Assembly: GCA_964035795.1 (NCBI GenBank)
Contig: OZ038323.1
Span: 11,413,786 to 11,477,785 of the forward strand
Direction: 5' to 3'
Origin: Pterobdella sp. o SKG-2022
Taxonomy: Eukaryota > Annelida > Clitellata > Hirudinida > Piscicolidae
DNA: 64,000 nt
Shown one piece after another: positions 10,279 through 27,409 of the stretch. Under the pieces are notes generated by a model. It ran no database searches, was not told the DNA's origin, and was given only the letters and a program-made list of their open reading frames with translations. How positions within the stretch are numbered: the stretch's first letter is position 1; the number at the start of each line of letters is the position of its first letter. The position numbers were made by a program, and so were the translations under genes.

Positions 10279-13200
10279 TTACCCACAAGCGATACTGATA
10301 ACAATGATGAGACCCAGCACTACAGAGACAAACAGATACACTACCAAAAGGTTCTGCTTAAAATTGCGACCCTGTGTCGATCATCAACGTTGTCATTAGT
10401 AACTATCAGGTGATTAAAATAAAATTCAATGCAATAATAATACGACAAATATTTGAAAAATAATATAAAAATAACGATAATAAACAAAAAATAAGAAAAT
10501 ACATAAAAAAAAATAAATAAGCATAACTACTATAATAAAAAATGATAAAAACAACAGAACGACAACTGACCACAGGTTCGGGTTCAAGTTCATTCCTGGG
10601 TTTGCCCTGGTTCACAAACTTCTCGTATTTTGCTGTATTAATAATGGATAGAGAAATGACAATAATGATAAAATAGTAAAAAAAATTAATGGGAATAATA
10701 AAAACAATGAAGAGGATAGGATACCATGTTGTTTCTTGGAGTTGAGGCAGCCATGAATCTCGAGCATCAACTCCACTATCAAGTGGAAGAGGAAGAAAGC
10801 CACCATCACCTGGATAATAATAATAATACTCATGAGCTTATCTCATTTTATAGAGGTATTAGAAGCAATGATGGGAAGACATGTATGTACCTATCTCCAT
10901 TATTTAAATAATGCTGGAAATAAAATAAAAGTTATTATTAAAAAGATGGCGGATGAGTCTAACCCAAGAAGTCCACCAGGGCACGTGAGCCTTGGGCAGG
11001 TTGAGACCGATGAAGAGATTCACAGCTGTTCAAAAATCAAATAAAACTCATTAATTTCAACTAATTGTCGTCGAGCATTCAAAACAATAAAATATTTTTC
11101 AAAAACATCTTTAACTCACAAACACACATTTTCTCACATAAGCACACTTAACACGTCACGCAACCACACCCATACCAATCTTTGTATACTCAAAAACCAA
11201 AGCATCTTACACACACCACCACCACAACCACCAACACACCCTGCATTCTCTTCCCTTCAACACCACTCACTAGCAAGTACAGAAACAGCAGTTTCAAGCA
11301 GCCACAAGATCCAGTTGATGCAGATGCCTGCCCCATTTGAGGGGTTGGGCTCCGTGGGTCTGCAGATGGCCAGGATGGGCTGAGTGGTGGAAAGGATGTA
11401 TTGGGGGAGTGGCGGGAAGGTTTGACGAATTGATAGATCATCATTTTGAAAACTACAACAAGCAAAATATTACATCTACCTATAAGATCATAAACATGAA
11501 GTGAACAATGTAGAAACATACGATGAGGAAGATGAGGATAGTGACGCAGATGCCGATGGGTGGGTGGGCCTTGTTTGGGTAGATTGGCAGCTGTGGGTGG
11601 TGATGGGTGATTATTTAATAATGATTATAACGAAACAATAGTATAAGAATTGTTAATGATTCCTTGATATTATATAAAATATCACCATGATGATAAAACA
11701 GCACAACAGAGACCCCCAACACACAATTCTTGACTTCGCGAACGAAGATTTTATAACATACAACCATCACCATCAGCATAAACCACCCATGAACCTCTCC
11801 ACTTCCTCCTCCATCATCCTCTTCCACCTACTTGGATGTATCCATTTCCATGCACGAAGATGACAATGAAGCTGATGACTGTGAGGATGAGGCACGTGAC
11901 CATGCACATCATGTATGCCTGCAAAAGTGTTTGATCATCTGTCTACCCATTCGTTTGTCTGAATATCTATCTGTCTACCTATCTGCTTTTATGTCTAAAT
12001 ATTTATCTATCGAACTACCTTTAATGTATATATCCACCTTTTACCTTTACTTCTATATCTATCTATCCGTCAGTTCACCTACCCACCCAACCCTAGTACC
12101 ACTTACAGAGTACCAAACTCTCTTGTTGCACCATCTGGAGTTGGGCCACATAGCTCTGTAGTACTTGTTCACCAGCAGGCCTGTCATGGCGCACACCATC
12201 CATGCTATCACCATTAAACAACCTGGGTGTGTGTGTTGGAGGTGCGTGTGAGGTATATTAAAAATAACAATAATAAAACAATAAGCACAATAGAAGAAGC
12301 CCCACCATGTATCTTGACCAGGGGGTACCTCAGGGTGCCACTCAAATCCACCATTTCTGTGTCCCTCACCTTCGTGGTGGTGGAAATAATAAAAATAATA
12401 TCAATTTTGACGTTAAATAGCCGGAAATCCATATAATAGAAACAAACACTAAGGTTTATTGAGAAACTTAATACAGTATCTTACATTATCTAGTGTACAC
12501 TAGAAAGGCTATTAAATTTTTTAATAAACCTTAGTGTTTGTTTCTATTATAATAATATCAATGATAATAATAATAAACATTATCTGAACTTATAAAAAAC
12601 AATAAGAACAACGCACCATCTTGGGGGAGACATAAGGATACTTGCTCAACTCTTGTTCGTGGAAGATTTTTCTTCCTGATGATGATCATGAAAAAAAAAT
12701 CAATAAAAATAATGAAAAAAAACAATAAAAAAAACAATAATCAGTATTAAATTTGAATATCAAATAGTATAAATCAATGAAATATTGACCATGCTCATCA
12801 ACTCTTCCCTTAGACAACATCAAATATTTCCTCTCGCCAAATAATCTTTTCTGACCTGTGACTGGTTGGTGGTGTTCTATTTATAACATCAGAGTAAATT
12901 TCATTGGTTGGTATCTATAAAAAAATTGATGATAATAATAATAAAAATAATACAATAAAAACAATAATGAAAATTATATGAGTATTATCACGCACAGACA
13001 CACAAACACACCGCCAGCATTGTGCCTGAAAGTGCAGTACACCCTCCTGTCGTTGTTCCAGCCTGCCAGATGGTTCAGGCTGTTCTGTGGACATAAAATA
13101 ATAATAATTGAAATAGTAATATAATAACAACAATAATTGTGAGTGAATAAAAATTATATCAAAATCAATAATAATAAAAATTTAATAAAAAAGTCAAAAC

Positions 13201-14143
13201 TACTCAGACCTTTCTGTTGACCTCTGAACTGCCTCCATTCCTGGTTCTGATCATATTCACCATCACCTGATTTCTTGCAGAGTCCCACGAACACTCTATC
13301 GAGTCATAGGTTTCTGACTGTGAAGCACGATGATCCATTGTGGATGGTGTGGAGGCAACCATGGGAAATGAATGATTGTATCACTAGTTCAACAACCATT
13401 AAATTTGTATCTACCAACCAGCCGCCACCCACTTATTAACCTTCTTTCACCAAAAAGCACCACTCCCTCTCCGCCCATCACCACCACCCACTCACCAGCT
13501 TATGTTCCTTGGAGAAAGTGACTCCCACCCAGCCTTCGGTGTCTCCAAGCAATTGGAACTCAGTGTAATCTTTGTGATGAGTCCAGGTGAGAATGATGTC
13601 ACAGTTGTGGGACTGGCAGTCTGGAGGGTTTCTGAAACAGCCCTTAACTGAACCACATCCAGATGTGGTTAGTGTGCTCAATGTTTCCGTGGATGATGAC
13701 TGTGATGGTGGGGTTGGGTGTTGTGAGGTTGTTAGTGTGGTTTGAAGGTTAAAGTATTGTGTTAATAATTAAAAGTGCATATCATGTTTTGAGAATTTTG
13801 AAAATTGGAAATACAAAATCAACAATATCAGCTGGAATTCCATGCATCACAAGTCATCCTTTCCACCCCACTACCAACAGCACCCCAACCACCAACGTCT
13901 GGGCTCTTGGGAGGAGGAGGAGAAGTTTCATCAAGAATCCACTCAGACTTTTCTGCAAGCCAGTACAAATCTGAGGCATACACCACACTCACCCTGTTTG
14001 GGTGTATTTGTATGTGTTGGTGTGTGTGTCAGGCAATATACTTAGTGTAACTGTAAATTTCATACACATACTCTTTCTCATTTAGGAAATGTGTATATTG
14101 CCACATTTTTAAAATTTTTATGCAGCAATTTATTTAGGCAATA

Positions 14144-14174
<31 letters not shown>

Positions 14175-15308
14175 CGTATTTTACTTATGATCATTTGTAA
14201 AAAAAAACTTAAATAATAACTGATACAATAATGGAATAATGATAGAGACAAAATAGTTAAAAGGCTTAAAAAATTGTCAAAGGAAATGCCTTAAGGTAAT
14301 TATATAAAAATGTGTGATGCATTGTAAGAAAAAAAAATAAAAATAAAAATAATAACATATTTGAAACTCAATTTTTAAATATAAAATTCTAGCTTTTCTC
14401 ACAAATGAGTTATTTTAAATCTCTCATACATTAAAGTTAAATTCCAGATTTGATATGATTAAGAATAGGAAACCCTAATGAAACTGATAAATGAATGAAT
14501 GGACCCACAAGAAGACAATATGTCCCTTGGTGGAGGCTTGGGAGGTCCACTCCAATTGGATGATCTGTCTTGACTCTGTTTTCACGGATGTCAGGGAGCT
14601 CTGGGTGGTGGTGGGTCAGCTAATCAAAATTTTAGATTTATAAATAATAGTGATGATATGTGGACATATTATATTTTGTTATAAAATAAATATGTATAAA
14701 ATAAAATTTATGATGATAATAATAAATTCAGTCCAACCCCATAACTATCAGTACAAATAGATTTTGTTTGGATATCTTGAGCTTTGAAGTGGCCAAAACT
14801 TTTACCCCTGGAAAGATGAAATTGCCAGTTATAACATTATTGATGTTGGAACCATTGTTAAATAGCAAAATGAGTTTTTACAAACGTGGTGACATAAAAT
14901 AAACTTTTAAGTGTTTTCATTTGAATATATAGAACAATTATGCATAATGTGATGGCACCTGTCAAGAGATTTATCAGCTAGTCTGGCTGAGATCATGAAT
15001 GCTTGGATAGGTCTTTCACTTCTCAAACTCACTACCCAAGTTTATTTTGAATTTTTATTATAAAAATATTCATATTTTATGTTGTTCCATGAAAGATAAT
15101 TGAGTTTCATACCTTTGATACTATCTCCAGACTTATATTTCTTCTTTTCAATGTTGAACTTGAAAATAGGAGGTTTTGACTGAGGTTCCCCTGTCATCTG
15201 AAGAGGTTTCATTTCCAGACATGAAGAAAGGTCAAAATTCACCGAGTCTACTCCATTGTAACTCAAGACTAACACAGCCGCTAAAGAAATCCAAAATATG
15301 GATCGCAT
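10279..15308 (-). CDS. FRRS1: Ferric-chelate reductase 1-like: reeler, DOMON, cytochrome b561
   Basis: Multi-exon gene read right to left. The ATG at 15308 opens a signal peptide (IFWISLAAVLVLS). A reeler domain follows (SSCLEMKP; GDSIK joined to VSLRSERPIQAFMISAR at 15113/15031; an end with LEWTSQASTKGHIVFLW near 14550). A DOMON domain comes next (13705-13496: NCDIILTWTH and GWVGVTFSKEHK; then YDSIECSW near 13300 and RRVYCTFRH near 13050). The b561 core is KIHGCLMVIAWMV (12310/12220), YMMCMVTCLILTVISF (11925-11835), NKAHPPIGICVTI (11590-11520), PILAICRP with INWILWLLE (11425-11265), then NLFIGLNLP and VMVAFFLFHLI. The last exon codes NLLVVYLFVSVVLG and stops at 10279. Family role: membrane electron transfer from cytosolic ascorbate to extracellular ferric iron. 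Two of the four usual heme histidines appear changed (see findings). Some borders between 14700 and 13700 are uncertain. Confidence 0.8.
12432..12551. mobile_element. Foldback/MITE-like element in FRRS1-like intron
   Basis: Perfect 29-bp inverted repeats at 12432-12460 and 12523-12551 (inner ends AAGGTTTATT and AATAAACCTT) enclose a 62-bp spacer. The spacer holds a 14-bp perfect palindrome, CTAGTGTACACTAG. The whole 120-bp unit can fold into a long hairpin. It has no coding capacity and lies in an intron between the end of the DOMON region and the first b561 exons. It looks like a miniature inverted-repeat element; target-site duplication is unclear in this AT-rich flank. Confidence 0.7.
14141..14175. 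repeat. AT microsatellite and poly-T
   Basis: About ten AT dinucleotides followed directly by a 15-base T run, in an intron of the reductase gene. Confidence 0.9.
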
Positions 15309-15927
15309 ATCGGATGTTTTGCTGGAAAAACAATTGAGTAAGCGTTTTTAGTTAATTTTACTGTCAATTTATTACAAAACGATTTAAAGTCATTAATATA
15401 AAAAGTTATGTAATAAATTACTATCAACTTAATAATTAAAATTCAAGTGTTTAAAAAAAAGTGTGCATACATTTCCAAACTTTTGAATATCCTTTATTAA
15501 AAAGCAATGCAAAAAATAAATTAAATATAATGTAGTTTAAAGTAACACAATAGCAAAGCAGCCTACACTAGCAAGTAATTGATGTTCATTCAGGCTAGGA
15601 AATTCATAGAATACTTTTCTATTTTTAACTTATATTGTATATTAATGAACGTATTCATAAATTTTGAGAATAAATTATTCACAAGAAGTATTTGAAGCAC
15701 AAATGAGTTAGTGAACATTATTAAATAATGTTTGTAGATTTTTCCAAAAGTTTTTTTAATTTTTAAATGTTTTGAGTCTATGAAAATTGAAGTTTTTGTT
15801 TACAAAATTTACTTTTAAATATATTTTTAATCTTTGCTTGTTACTTTGGTTTTAGTAATTTGTTTTATAGACATTGTTTGTAGAAGTTTTAGAGGTTTAA
15901 AAATTGAAACAAACTTTTTAAGTTAAA
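15309..15927. promoter_or_regulatory. Shared upstream region, FRRS1-like and HSBP1
   Basis: A 619-bp gap between two genes that start away from each other, so it must hold both promoters or their 5' UTRs. It is AT-rich. I see no clear TATA box or other element that I would name with confidence. Confidence 0.45.
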
Positions 15928-16331
15928 ATGTCTAAGCCCGGAACTCAAATAGAAAACAAGGAGGCTGAAAATCCTCAAAACGAAGCAGAAAAGCTACAAG
16001 AACTCTCAGAATCCGTAATATAATTAGACATTATCTTTATTTTTGAATATTTGAAAATCCTAATTTTTCCAGATGCAAACATTCTTACTCCAAATTCAAG
16101 ACAAATTTCAAGCAGCTTCTGACCAAATACTGGGAAAAAATATCCTTTAAAATCTAGAAAACAACATATTCAAATTAATAAATTTCAATTTTTAGTTCAA
16201 AATATTTCAAATGAATATTTTCTTAACTCTTCACACTTGATCTGATGTCCCAAAGAATTGATGAGCTTGAGAAGAACATAAATGACCTTTCCAAACAGGC
16301 AGACGACTCAGCGACAACCAGCAACAATTGA
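15928..16331 (+). CDS. HSBP1: Heat shock factor binding protein 1
   Basis: Three exons, 15928-16014, 16073-16139 and 16237-16331, give 82 residues. The second half matches the HSBP1 family closely: MQTFLLQIQDKF, SDQILGKIDLMSQ, RIDELEKNINDL. This is the heptad-repeat helix that forms a coiled-coil trimer and binds the trimerised heat shock factor HSF1 to damp its activity in the nucleus. The N-terminal 29 residues are longer than the vertebrate leader and acidic. Exon 1 to 2 uses TCC|GTAATA and TTTTTCCAG|ATG. The second intron begins ATATCCTTT and ends CAC with no GT or AG, yet joining there restores GKID exactly, so it appears to be a U12-type AT-AC intron. Length is normal for the family (about 76). 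Upstream it is divergent with the FRRS1-like gene. Confidence 0.92.
16140..16236 (+). other. AT-AC (U12-type) intron in HSBP1
   Basis: A 97-nt intron. The 5' end ATATCCTTT matches the U12 donor consensus. The string TTTTCTTAAC at 16218-16227 matches the U12 branch site, and the 3' end is CTTCACAC|TTG, nine bases beyond it. Phase is 1 on both sides and the joined codon ATT codes the Ile expected in the family motif GKID. No GT-AG pair in this interval restores that motif. Confidence 0.88.
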
Positions 16332-17775
16332 TTTCCGTTATATACTTTTGAATTATTAAAAATTATTTTTAGTTGGAAACAAATTTTTATGAAGCCTTAA
16401 AGTTTTCATGATAGATCTTCTTTCCTCTATGATCAACAATAATTATTTGATACAATTTTTCCACACCTCTATGATCATTCAACAATAATTATTTGATACA
16501 ATTTTTCACTATTCAAATTTCAAATTGTTTGATTAATAATATTCAAGTTTTTTAGTCATTTGGAGTTTTCTGCTTAAAATATGAAAACATATTCCAGATA
16601 TGGAAATGCCCGAATAAAATAAAAATGGTGCTTTTATTTGGATGGACGTTTATTTAATGTAACTTTCAAAGTAGCTTTCTCAAGCAAAGCTTCACCTACT
16701 AAATCAATATTTTAAAACAGCTTATTTTTTCAAATTATTTTTTACTGATTCAGTAGTTGTACTTGAGAAACAAAAATTCAACTCAGAGTCTTTGCATTTT
16801 GAAACTTAAGGCACCTCTGGAGCAAGCTAGAAGGCGCGCTATACAAATTCAAAAAATAATCTTCATGGTTTGAACCACATGGGTCACTTCAAAAATCCGG
16901 AGTACTTTTGTTTTAAATCATTTCAAAGCATTTTGTGTTTTTTAAACAGTCACAAAAAGAACTAAAAGTCAACGCGAAAATAAATCGAAAAAACAATCAC
17001 TCAAAACAAGCCACACTGAATACTAATCTAAGTTTGTTTGAAAACTCAAACAAATATAAAAATCAATGAGAAATGTTTCTCCCACACTTGGAATAACATA
17101 ACTGAAACAAAATTATTGAAAAAATAGTTAAAACACTGCTACCTTTATTGAAATAAAAAATAAAATGCATTCCTCAAACATCAAAACGCTTTTAAATCTT
17201 TCTAAATGTTCTTCAATACAAATTTTTCGGAGGTCTAAAAAATGATAAAAATATAACTAAGTCAGAGATGAATAACGTTTGCAAGGTGTACAAAGTTATA
17301 AAACTATTTCGACGTTTCTATTTAACCCTTCATTTTATATCTATCTTAATGTTGTTTTATATTCATATATATTAATGTTATTTGTGTAAAAAAACATGTA
17401 AGAATTGTGAGATTTTATGCAAAGTTATACATTTTGGTAAGTCAGGCACCAACTTTAACCCATTAATGTTTCCATCTCCACTTCAAACCAGATAGTACCC
17501 TCAGCCAGAATAAGATAGCAGAAGACATGTCAAATAAATACATTTGAATTTCAAGATGATAGCAAAATTTTGTCGATTCAAGTTCATAGAAGCGTATAAA
17601 GTTTGTCAATATTGGACGATGATACAGTTTTGTTGTGAGTTTGTGTCATCAACACTGCTTACATGGTTAGTTCCTGTGGGTTTTAAAATTATATTGTGAA
17701 ATTTGATTAAAAACTATTGAAGAACCAACAAAACGATGAAGATAACGATATAAATAATATTTGGCAGTAGAGGCG
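16332..17775. other. Intergenic, tandem duplication, no gene seen
   Basis: 1.44 kb between the 3' ends of HSBP1 and NAC-alpha. A tandem duplication of roughly 45 bp lies at 16424-16513, both copies holding CAACAATAATTATTTGATAC. A string AAGGCGCGCTATACAAAT near 16830 resembles the tail of a tRNA SINE but is too short to call. No coding signal seen. Confidence 0.55.
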
Positions 17776-24260
<6,485 letters not shown>

Positions 24261-27200
24261 TTTATACTTGTTAAAGTTGATACTTGAGCAACCTAAAAAA
24301 ACAAAATAAAACTTAGTCAACTTAAGCTACTTGAAGTAAACTACTTGAACACAGATCTTAAGCACTTAATTAGATAAAACTTCATAAATTAATCGTTTGC
24401 AATCGATAGACGTATGATCAAAAGCAACATGTTCTCTGCACGTGCTCCTTGCTAAGTTTGCATCTTATTATTATTATTATTATTTCTATTATTGTTCTTA
24501 TTATTGCTGTTATTATTATTTATATTAATTTCGTTTACTTCTCAAACATTTGATATTGAATCATTATTCATAAATAATCAAAAGGTGTTTCAATATATTT
24601 TCAAATAAGCTTTATTTCCATAAAGAAAAATTTTAAACTTCAAAAATAACCTAAAAATAGATCTCGAGAAGTGCACGAAGCAAACACTCTTTAACACTCG
24701 AATTTAGACTATTTTTTGTTTTTAACACAAAAATACACAAAAAAATATATATATAAATTCAAAATACCTGATTATCTACCTAAAAATGAGCTCAAACACA
24801 AACTCAAAAACATAGAATAGTTATCAAAGCAAAGAAATAAAACTTGGAACTATGATTCATAATGTTGGGGTATCTTTCGAGTATATGCCAAATATGCTGA
24901 TGTTATTAATAAGATAATAATAACAAAAATAAGCATAATAATAACAATAAAAATCATACTGAAAATAACAATAACAGTGAGAATAATAATAAAAATAATA
25001 ATTTAATAGCAAATAATTTAAAACCACTTTATTCAAAGGCTATCAATTCAGCAAAAAACAATAACAATAGATAGAACATCATATAATAATAACAATAATA
25101 ATAATAAGTAAGTGGAAGAAAAAAACAAACAATAACGGGACTAAAAAAATTATCTTCATCTGTTTTAATTACTCCAAACAATTTTAAATTCAAATTATGT
25201 TATGCGCACCAAAAATTTATTACACACTAGAACTACACAACCACTAAACAACCATCAGACAGTGGTTCTAAGTCCAAATATGGCGGACATATATGATCCT
25301 CTGTTGAGAGTTCAACTTCAGATGGACCATTCCTTCATACATATCAGTTTGTGGCTGAAGTTGTACGGTATATGTTTTGATATGTTCTCAGGGGTTATAA
25401 GACATGAAGGGGCACACGAGAATGAACTGATATTATTTTTGTAAAATATATTTCAGAGAGTTTTATTATAATTCAATAAATAAAAAATCAAAATAATAAT
25501 GAGAATAACAGTAAAAAAATTATAGAAATAATAATAGTAAAAATAATAATAAGAATAACAATAATAAAATGATAATAGGAATAATAAATAATAATGTTAA
25601 ACTTTCCCTGTGAATATCTCAGATACATATATAAGCCACACCCAGTCGATAATCTTATGGTTCAAATTTCTATGGTGTATCACCATTAATTTTTCGTTAT
25701 TTTTATTATTATCATTATTTCATTATTATTAATTTTATTATTTTTATTATTATTACTATTGTTTTATTAATATTATTAGCATTTATTAATAATAATGAAG
25801 ATATTATTTTTTTTATTTTATTACAATTAATATTTTTATTATTATCCCAAAAACATCACAGAAGGTCATGGAAGCCCTCCCATTGATTTCCTCTATGTGG
25901 TGATGACGTTGATAACAAGCACATGTGTTGTGTTATACCCATCAAAAACACCCATAAACAAAAATAAACAACACTCAAAACACATAAACACAAGCAAACA
26001 AACACACGCACGCACACAGACAAAAATACATGTTGTACAACACATGCTAACAAGCCATACAGACTTAGACTCAAATGCTAATGGAACGCCTAAAGAGGCA
26101 TTAAAATAGATTTTTGAATAAATTATTTTTGTAACATAATATTAAACATGTGTTACATCGCGTATTGTACCAGTTAGGACTTCAATTATAATAGAAGATA
26201 TTTTTATCGTTGAATGCAAAGATTTCTTGATTTATTATCGCTATTATTTAAGTTTATAATTTCTTTGTTGTTTGAAGTTATTATTCTTAATTTATTCTAT
26301 TATTTTTTTTTATTTAAGCTTATTGTTGTTATTATTTAAACGTATAATTTGAATATTGATGCGGCAAAGCTAGTGAGCCTGTTATACAAAAGCATAGACT
26401 AAGTTTGACTAATGGTTCACGGGTTGGCTGCTTTCATTAACATTGAGAATAATGGTGAAAAATCAATGTTAAGATTTAAAAAAGATTCAATAATTTTATT
26501 GGTCTGAAGCAGGATGATATTATATTTCCAGTGATATTTCACCTCTGAATATTGTAATATTGGAATCATAACGTTTTTTGAAGTTTTTATTAGTTATAAA
26601 TGATGAATGTTTCGAAATCTTTGAATCTGTCTATATAAAACTACACAATAATTATATAAACTTTGAAAGGTGCATGTATTGATGATTAAGAGTTTTAACT
26701 TTTATGGGAAGTTATGGGTGATCAAATTATGAACAGAATTTTGAATACATTTAATTCTTCATTTATGAATTACCAAAACTCACTTTTAGTTGAGCTCTAT
26801 CCGTTTAAAAATGGAATCAACTCGAAACGAAATACAGCTGATGAATCTAGCCACTTATATATGAACAAATACTTTGAAAATGTACAAATAGCGTTGTTTT
26901 GCTTGAGAGCAGATTCAAAAAACCGCCACTGAACGGGCTTATGAATCTCGTTTTATCGATCGATAGGTTCTGATTTTGTAGCTGGGTATTTTATTAAAAT
27001 TTCCAGGTATTTCAATTTTAGGTTTTTTGGTTTATTGGTTTGTTTTATTTTTTTTAAAATAATTTTTTGTTAAATTTCATTTTTTATTTTTAAATTTGAA
27101 AGTTTTTAATCGAGACATTATTTAGCGCAAAGTTGAGAATTTAAAAATTGAAATACCAAGCTGGGTTTGGGGTGGTAGTTAATCCAAACATAATTTATTA

Positions 27201-27409
27201 TGGCAGTGTTATGATGCATTAAGGTCCATGTTGCTTTCAACACATTCCAGCCATGTCGATCATAACAGCTTTCCAAATGTTTACTGCTCCAGTTTATACG
27301 CCAATAAATAAGTCGAAAAATAACTAGGTCAAAAGATTGTTTACTTTCATCCAATAACATAGATCCAAAAATTAAAAAAAGTGTTGAAACTTCAATAAAT
27401 ATTAGCTGG
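24261..27409. other. Intergenic, AT-rich, no gene seen
   Basis: 3.1 kb, dominated by A/T with ATT and AAT triplet runs (24465-24540, 24900-25010, 25500-25600, 25700-25860) and one CA/ACA-rich stretch (25920-26040). Short open frames here (25202-25444, 26714-26932) have no family resemblance and AT-driven composition. I looked on the minus strand for a guanylyl cyclase domain belonging to the receptor at 27410 and found none. Confidence 0.6.

Noticed and set aside
25202..25444. Plus-strand frame with MADIYDPLLRVQLQ
   Set aside because: Short, isolated in AT-rich DNA, no splice partner and no family resemblance.
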